Assembly: GCF_029784165.1 (NCBI RefSeq)
Contig: NC_073696.1
Coordinates: 47,305,897 to 47,369,896, forward strand
Origin: Wyeomyia smithii
Taxonomy: Eukaryota > Arthropoda > Insecta > Diptera > Culicidae
Direction: 5' to 3'
DNA: 64,000 nt
In this document: positions 53,171 through 64,000 of the stretch, in pieces
Layout of the letters: every line of letters starts with the position of its first letter
Numbering within the stretch: the stretch's first letter is position 1
Notes under the pieces: generated by a model
Told to the model about the DNA's origin: nothing
Database searches by the model: none
The model's input: the letters and a program-made list of their open reading frames with translations, nothing else
Position numbers and translations under genes: made by a program

Positions 53171-56100
53171 GAATGGTCAAATCGACCAGCACTTAATGCT
53201 GACGTTTTCTAGTGACAGACAGCGGGAGCTTAGTTGCACTTCTATTATAGTGAACCATAATGTATTTTGATTCAGCTTTAAACATTGAAAACCCCTTCGT
53301 TCAGACATTCATGTTAAAAATCCGTTCAATGGTAGAAACAGCTATGCATCTGAAAACGGTACATTGACTTTGGATTCATAGGATGTCATCCCACTAGAGT
53401 TCACCGTAATCCTACGTCAAAAGTAGCAGTAAAACCGATTTTTATGTAACCCTGGACTTGATTTTATATGACCACCCCGGTAACATTTGATTTGCTCGAT
53501 CGATGGTAATGTTATCTAAAATTACGGCATACTTTCAATGCAGATGATTGTTATATTTCCGCCATCATCCGCTGTTTTGTGTATTTTATAATTCCTCGAT
53601 TTTACATCAAACCATTCGTGCCTTTTGTAATTCCGTACAATGGAATGTTCTGATTCTCATCAGAACTCACCGTAATGGAATTCGAAAAGTGCAGAGCGCT
53701 TTGCTTCAGGTAATCTTTCATGTACAGTTCAAAGCATGTGGTTTTGCTAGCTACGCAACAATTCATTTAATGTGCGAAAATAGGTAGCATGCCATCACAG
53801 GTTTTCAGGTGTGTGCCTAAACGATTGCTTTTTGTTTCTTTTTCATCTGTGAGCAGTTGTCGGCGTTTCTGGAAATACCGAAATGTTGTTACCTCCAACC
53901 ACAGTTTCCGGTTGAAAGGTCCCAACACGACGACGATTGTTCTTTTCCGTCTGTAGAACGTAGATGAATTGCAAAGACGACGATTGTCATCCTTTTCAAC
54001 TTTTCATGAACTATTAAATCTGGTAACGTCGGACGGCAAACCATATCTTCCCACCCTCCTTCTATGACAGATAACATTCCGAGAAGCACACGGATCAATT
54101 TTCGACCAACTGAATTAAAACAACTTTTTGCAACTCTGTCGAAACATTACTAAACTGGCCTCCAGGGGCACTGACATTGATCGACAAATGTGTATATATT
54201 CTTTGCTTTCTCCTCTCATCGCTTTTCATTTTGAAGATTTTAACAGACGTGACCGGCATTTTAACTGCACACACAAGCTGCTTTTGATTAGATCAAAGAC
54301 TTGCTGTTCCCTTTGTTGAGTAAAGTTTAGCGTGAGTAATGACTTAATGATGTAAAATGCTGATTAAATTCAATATTTCATCGCTTTTCGAAAGTAAGTT
54401 GATCGATAAATATTATACTGTTTGGTGAATACTAACTTCAATTCTTTTCTCGATTCAATAAGAATTTTAAATTGCCATTTTATTAGGACAGACAAAATTT
54501 CTCACAGACAAACGCAGTGTTAATGTCCTCGTTTCTTCACATGAACCATGAAATGTATACTGGGACGCCTCCCAATTGATTGATATGCTAACAGCACTTT
54601 GGCTCAAGTTGTGCATAATTTCATTAACCTTTTTTCTGCATTACGTCACGAACATGTTGACTGACTTGACAGAGTGACACGCACTTTGGTGTTTTCGGCC
54701 TGCTTCCGTGCCGAGCTTCCTCCAGAGTGGGTGTTCGCATATGCTCATCCTATGTACCCCGTAAATGCTCTTCCAACTTCGTTGACCCAATTTCGAAGAA
54801 GCTGGCGCCAAATGGTGGCTCGTTTCCAGCAACAAGTATCAGAGAGGCAAGAACTATTGCCTCAGAGAGGCAAGGATTATTTTACAACCAGACGAACATG
54901 CTACTATTACATGTCGGTATTAACGAACATTTACAACATTTACACGGTTCTAGTAAAATTGTATTGTGTACACTAATAGAAGTGTCTACCATAAAGAAGT
55001 ATTTATGTTTTACTGTGTTTCTGTCTATTCTTAAGGGCACTGGAAAGAGGAAAAGCCAGAAAGATGAAGAAATAAAACTTCTGATCTCTTCTCAGCAAAG
55101 GGTTCGCCGCTAGGCCCCTAAGACGGAACAAAAATTGATTTTTTTCATTAATATTGCTGCCAATGTTGTTTAATTATTACTGCAGCATAAAAATGATACC
55201 GTTTTTCTATGAAGGAAAACGCAATGAAGTCTGTTGAAAAGGGAACGCATAATTAATTTCACTTTGGCGTCTCCATCGATTTCGTTCACGAAGGGGACGC
55301 ATAGTATCTTTTCAGATTTACATAAAGGAATAACGATAGCAACGAACGTTAGGTGCTCGACAAAAGCAACACCCGGGTACCTACGAATTGGAATTCTTGT
55401 AAATTTTATATTCTACATCCGATTTCGTTAATTTCAGCATCGTCTACTTTGAAGTCAAGGGATGTTCTCAATTTTCTGAAATTCAGTTTATCGAAAATAT
55501 ATGCCGAAACTGAGGCAGTTTGTTAAAATTTAAACAGAATCATACAAACATAGGTATCAAAATGCATCAAATTGCTCTATCACGAGTCGGTATGGAAGAA
55601 TACTCGCAGGGCCATAACACTAACTTAATTTTGAGTGCTTCGGGTCATTAAATGTATAATTTTGTTGATACGAAATCTCTCAGTTCTGAAACACGATAAT
55701 GGTTAAAAGATTTTTTATGCGTGTTCGAATGGATTTTGATGTTTAATATAAGAAAGTAATCAATACCTAAACTTCTACGCAGAATTGCGGAGCTGGAGTA
55801 ATATCATATGCTTCCAGATACTTTTACGTGCAAAAAGAAAAGAAATCATTATCCCTTTTTTGCATTGCATTATTTTTCTTTCACGATGGAAGCACGAAAG
55901 AGTGCTTTCACCGTAAGAGATGATAAGATACCTTTCATTGTTTTTCTAGGTTGATGTGATCTGTTTGCCTCTTTCAGCATTCATAAAAAAAAAATAGCAT
56001 TCATACCCATTGCGATGGTCTGTCTGTGAAGCGTTTTATAGGCACATGAAAAATTGCGACGTACCATTTCCATAAAAATGTGGCATGGAGCTGGAAGTCT

Positions 56101-57048
56101 CCTTCAACCCCATCATTTTTGTACGTTCAAAATCGACCTGAATAATGATTGACGTATTCGTATTTTTACCTGCACCCGAGAATGTTTTGTAGATGTAGTT
56201 GATAAATGGCTCGATCATATCTGTTATGCTTGTGAATATAGCCTTTAATTCAGCTTCAGCAAATATGGATTCAGTCAATCGGAACACAGAATAAATCAGT
56301 TTTTTTTTTTCAAATTACCGTAATAAATAAACCCAGAGTCGTATCACAGTACATAAAATTCTCTGTAGGGTTCCCCTCTCATCGCTCATCAGCTAGGGTC
56401 CAACAACTGCCGTGAGCATAGAATCGAATCTTCCCCTCGTTTATGTTTATGTACTCTGCTGCTGCTGATTATTATTATTGATTGTGGCGCGTGTATAGTT
56501 CATGATGGAATGATAACATCGTTTATGATTCCCTCACCGGCGGTAAATGATGAGTCGGTCGCCTATCAACCTGACCCGGCGGTAATTCATTTTAGTTAAC
56601 GCTTTATTGACCAGAGACAATCGAATTTCGATAAGATGATCCTGCAACGGTTTCGGGTACCGTGTTTGCTTGGTGACGTCAGCAGTAAGGGCCGGTCACC
56701 AAACGATAAAGTTACGGCAAATAAAAAGAACGCAGCTCGGGATAAACTCATGCTGGGAAACAGTTTGGAAACATTTTAGAATGTCGGGCATTTGGGGTTA
56801 TCCTCAGGAAAAAAATAATAGAATCATTACAAAAGGCTGATGAAGTTACGACCGACGTCAAAATGTGTTCGTTTGGGAAAGTAACACAGCGGAAGTCTGA
56901 TACCGGGATGCTGTTTGTGTTTCGAAAGTAACATGAGGAAATTAAATTCAGAGAACGATTCGATTTTACGGATAGGCTATGCGTTCACAAGAAAATTATT
57001 TGAAATGTTGCAAAAATAAAATTATCTAATTTATATTTTTATTCTATA
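53171..57048. other. Intron 1, nothing firmly recognised
   Basis: Noncoding DNA. A small tandem duplication AGAGAGGCAAG lies at 54841 and 54864. A minus-strand open frame of 83 codons at 56036-56287 shows no family motif and no splice context, and I do not call it a gene. Confidence 0.4.
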
Positions 57049-59218
57049 GAGCAATTCTCGCTGAAACTAGGCCACTAGGTGCACAAGGTCTTTCAAATTT
57101 GATATAAATGCACATACTTATTAGAAATAGAGAAAAAATGATAATGTCATTTTTGTTTGATCGAATTTGTTGACCCCTTGGTCACCAAGGGGCGAAACAA
57201 TTTTCAGAAAAGTTGAAATTCTAGCAATTCTTGATGTATTATTTGAGCTATATCTCTGAAATTCGTTATGTAAACTACTACAAGTAGCACTTTTCTGTAA
57301 AGAGGAATGATAGGGCTTTCATTTGAAGTGATCAGAATTTAGGACGCCATCTTGAATTTGGCCGCCATCTTGGATTATATCAGAAAAATGCAATTTTGAC
57401 CATGTTCGCAACTAACGATTTTCGATCTGAGACCAGCATTGGAAAGCTGAGAAAAAATGCTATAAGATGCAAGAAAAAAATTTGGTGAGCATCAGTGTTA
57501 ACCCATCAATTGAACATATTTTCCAAGCTGAGTTTAAAAGATTCATCGTACATCGCGCGATCAACGTAGTAACCTGTCTACAGGGACCAAGTGGATGCAC
57601 ATGTTATAATCCTACTAGCTACAACTAGTACGCCACTACTGTTTTTTTAAGTTTAGTGAGAATGATGAGTACAACACTAGCATATGTGATGCTAACAAAG
57701 CGATAGGTTTTTTAATACTGAGCAGTTCCACAAAAAAGTCCCAGTTTTAATATTTTATTTAAATTGTCATTTTTAATTTGGCTGAAACTCTGCATAGACG
57801 TTTCTATACGCAAAAGATGCCATTCTGTGCTAATGGTTTAATATTTTGCAACACGACTCATTTTTGAGAAGTTATCGAAAAATGCTATTTTGGGAAGGTA
57901 TTGATGATTACAAATATTTTCAGGGCCAAAACGGTTTGTTTGATCGGTATGACGTCTTCTTTAAAGTTGTAGTTAGTTTTTTTGTCTCTCCAAAAAAAAA
58001 TATACACTTTAAAACGATTTTTTTATTGGAAAAGAGGTAAGAGAAAAATGTTTATTTATCGTCAGGTTTTAGCTATTATAACCCGGGGGACCAATGAAGA
58101 CATAGAGAACCAAACCTTTACAGGAAGATAATCTGCATTATTAAAAAACCATCATGCAAAAATTCAACGCTCTAGGACATCATTTACCCCAAGGGCGGTA
58201 ATAGGTAAAACCTGACGATAATAGAGCCGATATCTATCTAAAAAGTTCATTTTTTGAAAATCGATTTTTTTTATAAAAACTACAAAAATTACTGAAACAA
58301 TGCAACCAAAAAGAAAGTTATAGAGTGTATATTTATTTTTTTTTAAAGACAAAATTATTATCTACAACTTTATCGAAGACGTCATACCGATCAAACAAAC
58401 CGTTATGGCCCTAAAACGACATTTTTTGCCTAAAGAAACGTCTATGCAAAGTTTCAGCCAAATTAAAAATGACAATTTAAAAAAAAATATTAAAACTGTG
58501 ACATTTTTTGTGGAACTGCTCAGTAATAAAAAACCTATCGCTTTGTTAGTATCACACATGCTAGTGTTGTACTCATTATTCTCACTAAACTTAAAAAAAA
58601 CAGTAGTGGCGTACTAGTTGTAGCATCGATCGATTATGTTATATGGAGGTAGTAGGGTATAACATGTGCATCCACTTGGTCTCAGTAGACAGGTTACTAC
58701 GTTGATCGCATGGTGTACGATGAATATTTTGAAACTCAGCTTGGAAAATAGGTTCAATTGATGGGTTAACACTGATGCTCACCAAATTTTTTTCTTGCAT
58801 CTTATAGCATTTTTTCTCAGCTTTCCAATGCTGGTCTCAGATCGAAAATCGGTAGTTGCGAACACGGTCAAAATTGCATTTTTCTGATATAATCCAAGAT
58901 GGCGGCCAAATTTGAGATGGTGTCCTAAATTCTGATCACTTCAAATGAAAGCACTATCATTCCTCTTTACAGAAAAGTGCTACTTGTAGTACTTTACATA
59001 ACGAATTTTAGAGATATAGCTCAAATAATACATCAAGAATTGCTAAAATTTCACCTGTTCTGATAACTGTTCCGCCCCTTGATGACCAAGGGGTCAACAA
59101 ATTCGATCAAACAAAAACGGCATTAACATTTTTTCTCTATTTCTAATAGCTATGTGCATTTATATCAAATTTGAAAGACCTTGTGCACCTAGTGGCCTAA
59201 TTTCAGCGAGAATTGCTC
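57049..59218. mobile_element. 2.17 kb near-palindromic element, ~1 kb arms
   Basis: The ends GAGCAATTCTCGCTGAAA are inverted. The arms, 57049-58085 and about 58190-59218, pair along their whole length. Paired landmarks are CACTAGGTGCACAAGGTC, CGCCATCTTGGATTATATCA, CGATTTTCGATCTGAGACCA, TTTGTTTGATCGGTATGACG and ATCGTCAGGTTTTA. The loop is about 105 bp. Identity by eye is above 85% over most of the arm. No open frame is present. Flanks are ATTCTATA and ATTAGTTT, so a target duplication is not obvious. It is a foldback or giant hairpin MITE. Confidence 0.85.
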
Positions 59219-61692
59219 ATTAGTTTTATCAGCCATCAAACCGCCAAACATCGAAAACAATACAGCAGCTGCTAAATATAAACTAACCAACCTAATAGAA
59301 ATGTTGTTCGGTGACCTGGAGGTATCCTTCCGAAAAATAAAAATTGAATTTACCAACCACAAAAGAGAACATGACACCTCCCGGGCTGAAATGCCATCTT
59401 TTCTAACGTTCGAAGATAGCAATTTCACCTTCGTGTAAACCCGATATTTAACGTTACGCTCAAAGGCAACTAAGTCTATCAATGCAGTTGAAACGGTTCA
59501 TTCTGACCTGTAGCGTATCCTTTTTCCGGCTTCACCGACGATTTATTTCATTTGATGTAAGTCGCTTAGAAATCCTATTAAGGCTCACTCCCGGGATTTT
59601 TCAGTGATGCTTTGGACAATATCGGCATTCTAGTCGTTCCAATGGTTCGACTTCTTACAAGGACAAGCATTTCAATTCATTTTAATTTTTAGCAGTTTCA
59701 AAATTTTGTAAAATTTTTGGCCTTCAGCTTTATAATTTTAAGCCTATCAGTTCTATAATTAATGCTAGAACGCTCGGTCGTACACTAGATAAGTTCTTTA
59801 CATTTTTACAAGAGAAAATGTTGATAGGATGAAATCCATGTCAATAAAAATGGTCGAGATATATGGGCAAAAATATTAGTTCGGAAATAACTAGAGGATC
59901 AGATTCCAAGTCGCTATGTAACATAAATTCATGAAATTCTTCATTAAATATTGCATTCACTTTGATTTCTTTGATATTTTACGCAGAACTTAAAGACTCG
60001 TATCTACGCACACGACATCAAACGTTCACACCTGATAAATTTGGATTGCTGATCGAGTGCTAGCTACCAAATATTACCTGCAAAATGGTGTTAATAACGA
60101 AAAGCTTTGAGCACTCTGGCAATGCTTTGCAATACTATACTATCAAAGGCATCGAATACCCGACGCTAGTATTACACTGGGTATATAAAGTTAAGCTTGC
60201 ACCAAATCCTGCTTGCCGTTTCTAAAGATATCGGCTCGTAAAAGCCTACGCGTCTTCATACACGAGAAGCCAGCCAGCAAGCAGTAGCAGTAGCAACAAG
60301 TGAAGCCAAAAAATTCATTTCCTCTCTTCGGAATGGATTTTAGGGGTTCGCTCCTTGAAATTTCGGTTTACATCCCATCGATGCCCCCTAGTGTTACTGA
60401 AATCACAGTATAAAAAATGCATTCAATCTACCTACTAGGAATTTCATCTGATTGTTAAAATGTAAAATTTTTAAATAAGAGCTATAGAAAAACGAGTTTA
60501 ATTTATTGATGAAAATCAGTTGAGTATACACTGCCAAAGTTCCAGCGGTTTGCACCGACTTTATAACCATTATCCCGATAAGAATGATAAAGACACAGCG
60601 TGTTACCAAAAAATTCGCAGAAGCGATAGATACCGCCCATTTTATTGCTTTTTGCTACGCTGTTAGGAGAGAGGTATTAAACCGAGCTTACGCCGAGTTT
60701 CGGGTTGTGTAATGAAAGTACAGTGTACGCCTGAGGGCGCACAAACAGCGCAGCAGCACACAAGTGTAAGAGAGCGTGCATGTTGGTGAAATGGAGGCGC
60801 TACAAAATGACAGCTGATTGGGATCGTATTGTTGCTAATAGAGAATGTTGTTAGGATTATGAAAAAACGTGAGGCAGCATATTGCATGCGGTAGATTCGG
60901 GGTTGATTTATAAAAGGCCCAATTTAGAAGCTGAACTGGGAAATATTCTAAATTTTATAACAGCTACAAAACAAACAGCGAAGGTGCTCTAAATTGAATC
61001 AATAATTAATATTCACGAAACGGCCTCTGTGGTATTGAAAAAAAAACTGCAGGCAGGCATCTACATTTAACACGGAAGAGAATAACAAAAGATCAGTTTT
61101 ACTATAGCTACTAAGACAACAAATAAAAATCAAAAATTTATTTTCTCAAGCTCTTCGAAACATTTTTACAAATGTTCAGTGACAAGTATCCCTTTTTCAA
61201 TATTCACGACAAAACTTCGTAGGGAACAAAGTAATCCTTTAATTCCCCAGATTTGCTCACACTCCATAAGTTTAGTAATATTTCCATTCTTGTATTATAA
61301 CCAAACCTTACATAGATATTGGTAATCGCATTACTAACGGTTATTCGCTCTCGATCCTGAATCCACTGGCTGCTGCAGGAAGCCGGAACCCTTCTCACCG
61401 TCTAAACTAAATTGCAAAATCAAAAACAAGTCAGTTAATCCTTTCCGAGAGAGTAGCCAGTCATGTGTGGTGTAGTCAGGTATTGAGCGGTTAAGCGGGA
61501 TTTTTGTTACTCATCATATTGAAATTATGCCCATTCGACCGTTGTGTACGTGCAGAGCAGGGAAACCAGACCAGACAGCCATGAAAATAGAATCCTTTTC
61601 GTGAGTTGATATACCTCTCGTCATATGCAGTCCTTTGGAAGCATTCTTTGGCGCACAGCTGGACAGGCGTATTATTAGTATTTTATTGTATA

Positions 61693-61693
<1 letters not shown>
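59219..61693. other. Intron 1, nothing recognised
   Basis: Noncoding DNA. No motif-bearing frame, RNA gene or terminal repeat was seen. Confidence 0.4.

Positions 61694-61788
<95 letters not shown>
61694..61788. repeat. (TA)n microsatellite, 95 bp
   Basis: Uninterrupted TA dinucleotide run of about 47 units. Confidence 0.98.
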
Positions 61789-61791
<3 letters not shown>

Positions 61792-62874
61792 ATAGATGAA
61801 CGTAATACTTTTTCCTAAAAGTTGGGTTTGGTTGGGTAGAAGTACAATTTCGCTGATAGATTAACTAATCATGAAAATTGTTTAATTAATTAATTAATAC
61901 CGCGCGTCCCCATTCAAAGCACATTCCACAAAGCATATTCCATCAAAACACATAAATTTTGGCAAATAGCCAAGAGCAAATCAACTAAACTTACTCAGGA
62001 TTACAGAGTCAAACATAGCTGCGGAACGAAATAGCCTTAAGCCAGCAAAGCTAATTACAAAGTTTGGTGTCACTCCAGATTCATAGTCTTTCCCCAATAA
62101 GAACGGCAAAACGGACACCTCTAGTGAACCGAGAGATACCACCCCCAGGGATACAGAACACGGTTCAGATGATGCAAATATATGTATACCTGTGCTACGC
62201 TCAGATGCACCTGATTTTAATGAGCAGAACTTAACAGTCGAGGTAGATTAAATGCGAAACTCGTGACCCTGTCAGACCATAACTATGGGCGTTAACGTGA
62301 AAAATGGATCGCAGTGAAGCACAGCCCGCTCGGCTCGGATGACTATTTATCAATGATGTCGATTAATCATTGCAGAGACAAACGAGAGATAGAATCCGGG
62401 CAGCGGTAGTATTAACGATTCGTCATTCGAAATGCTGACGATAACGGGGCCTTAAATTACCGAATGAAATGGGTCTTTTAAAAGATTTTGAAATTATATA
62501 CAATAACATACTATTTGGATAAGCTCAAATGTTAAAAAAAATTTGTTGGAGATGATTTGTTCAAACTTCAATAAATAAACTCTGATATTTTACTTGGGTC
62601 AAATAAACTCAAAATAATATCTGATTTACTCTATGACAATGCTAGTAATTAAAAAATAGACAAATATTGTGTTATAATATTCATTCGTTGTTTTGCTTTC
62701 GTCTCGATTAGACGCAAATGTTTATCTCCGTGTGATTCGCAAAATAACAATACACGAGTTATCGTACGGGTGTTATTTTTTTTTCGATCATTTCTTGGGC
62801 TGTGCGATAACAATAGTCTGCAATATATCGGCAGAAACATCTTCTGCAGGCAGGCTACCCCGCCAGTTATCTGA
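61789..62874. other. Intron 1 before the LINE Gag, nothing recognised
   Basis: AT-rich DNA. The 5' end of the LINE at the right edge must lie in or near the last 200 bp, but I cannot place it. Confidence 0.35.
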
Positions 62875-64000
62875 TACGCAGCTGATATATCAGCAAGAAC
62901 AATTCTCCCGCACCGCTGTTACCCCGCTAGCAGCACGGACCATCATACGATCGAGCGAGTGGAAGTCAACTACAAGTGGCAAGAACCACCCCCGCTACCT
63001 AGCCCCATACCAAGGGTACCGGAAATACGGGTAAAAGCTTACCCAGATGCCACTAGCGGTCCCTACGTTGTTTACTTCCGGCCCATAAAAAAACCTTTGA
63101 ATATAATTCAAATAGGCAAAGACCTGGCAAAACGGTTTTCGGCCGTAACCGAGATAACGAAGGTGAGGCCGAACAAACTGCGAGTTGTCGTGAGTAGCTT
63201 GAAGCAAGCAAACGAAATTGCTAGCTACGAGCTCTTTACAAGGGAGTACCGCGTACCCCTGCCAAGGACGTGGAGATCGACGGTGTGGTTACCGAAGGAA
63301 GCCTCACGGTCGATGACATTTTGCGTCACGGGGTTGGCTGCTTCAAGAACCCCCTGATTCAAGATGTAAAGATACTGGATGTCAAGCAATTGCATTCAGT
63401 ATCCATCGAAGAAGGGAAGAAGAAATTCCTCCCTTTGGACTCCTTCCGTGTAACATTCGCCGGATCTGCACTGCCGAACTACATCTCTTTGGACAGGGTT
63501 CGTCTGCCTGTACGCCTGTTCGTACCGCGGGTCATGCATTGCCAAAACTGCAAGCAGTTAGGTCATACAGCCACCTACTGCTGCAACAAGGCACGCTGCA
63601 GCAAGTGCGGAGGCAATCATGCTGAGACCGCTTGCAGTGAGGATACTGAAAAGTGTCTTTACTGCGAGGGAACTCGGCATGACCTTTCGGCGTGTCCCGC
63701 GTACAAACCGCGCGAGGAAAAAATTAAGCGTTCCCTTAAGGAACGATCAAAGCGCTCTTTTGCAGAAATGCTTAAGACGGCTGAGCCACCCTCGACAGGA
63801 AACATCTTTTCCTTCTTGCCAACCGATGAGGGTACATCTGACGATCCCGTCGAAGGGTGTTCTTATGCCTTGCCAGAGGGATCTAGGAAGAGGAGAATGC
63901 TCAACTCTCCTAATCTTTCTCGCAAAGGTCGTAAGATAACCCCTAGCGGAATGACCAATAAGACAACACAAAAAGGAAGCGGTGAAGAAAAACCGAAGCA
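62875..64000 (+). pseudogene. LINE ORF1 (Gag) with three CCHC zinc knuckles, one frameshift, runs off window
   Basis: A frame open from 62875 reads EVNYKWQEPPPLPSP, YVVYFRPIKKPLNIIQIGKD and RPNKLRVVVSSLKQANEIAS. Near 63255 the frame shifts and continues to the window end: AKDVEIDGVVTEGSLTVDDI, SFRVTFAGSALPNYISLDRV. Three zinc knuckles follow at about 63542-63583, 63597-63635 and 63654-63695 (CQNCKQLGHTATYC, CSKCGGNHAETAC, CLYCEGTRHDLSAC), then the basic region REEKIKRSLKERSKRSF. This is the nucleic-acid-binding Gag-like protein of a jockey/I-group LINE, which packages the element RNA. No in-frame ATG precedes the first blocks, so the 5' end may be truncated. ORF2 would lie beyond 64000. Apart from one shift the coding sequence is well preserved. 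Confidence 0.85.

Noticed and set aside
56036..56287. Minus-strand 83-codon frame considered as a missing upstream ERK exon
   Set aside because: It lacks the GEGAYGMV glycine loop and matches no kinase segment. No splice context supports it.

Overview
This 64 kb window is eukaryotic chromosomal DNA, almost certainly from a mosquito (Culicidae). The evidence is one conserved metazoan gene split by introns, an AT-rich intronic background, and a mosquito-like repeat load: Tc1/mariner elements, jockey-type and LOA-type LINEs, tRNA-derived SINEs, and MITEs with TA, 3-bp or 8-bp target duplications. I cannot fix the genus from sequence alone. There is no operon, CRISPR array, prophage or bacterial gene.

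The only host gene I can support is the ERK MAP kinase orthologous to Drosophila rolled, on the minus strand. Six coding exons are visible, in gene order 33690-33564, 21832-21722, 20541-20407, 20236-20120, 20052-19696 and 7860-7732. They encode about 324 residues with correct splice sites and phases: VAIKK lysine, HRDLKPSN catalytic loop, DFG, TEY activation lip, MAPK insert, acidic docking site and stop codon. The first coding exon, with about 40 residues including the glycine-rich loop, is not found, so the first intron must run from 33691 past the right edge (>30 kb). In the cell this kinase is the last step of the Ras-Raf-MEK-ERK cascade. Every other element here lies in its introns or 3' flank.

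Layout. 1-7731: 3' side of the gene, with a 3-bp-TSD MITE (569-1380) and a TA-flanked composite element with minisatellites (1537-3064). 7732-7860: last exon. 7861-19695: 11.8 kb last intron, holding a 3.9 kb hAT-like element with an 8-bp TSD and two nested insertions, a direct repeat pair, a foldback element and a decayed tandem repeat. 19696-21832: four clustered exons. 21833-33563: 11.7 kb intron with a MITE, a dead mariner and a 1.26 kb palindrome. 33564-33690: exon. 33691-64000: start of the giant first intron. It holds a mariner shell split by an LOA-type LINE, which itself carries a PIF/Harbinger-like MITE that carries a hAT-like MITE (four levels), an intact mariner with an open 335-aa transposase, several SINEs, a dead mariner split by a SINE, two large inverted-repeat elements, and the Gag ORF of another LINE running off the end.

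The most unusual observation is that the LOA-type LINE ends in a U6 snRNA-like segment immediately before its poly(A) tail (40635-40716). Next come the nested insertion series, the intact mariner whose catalytic spacing I count as D,D36E, and the 2.17 kb near-palindrome at 57049-59218.
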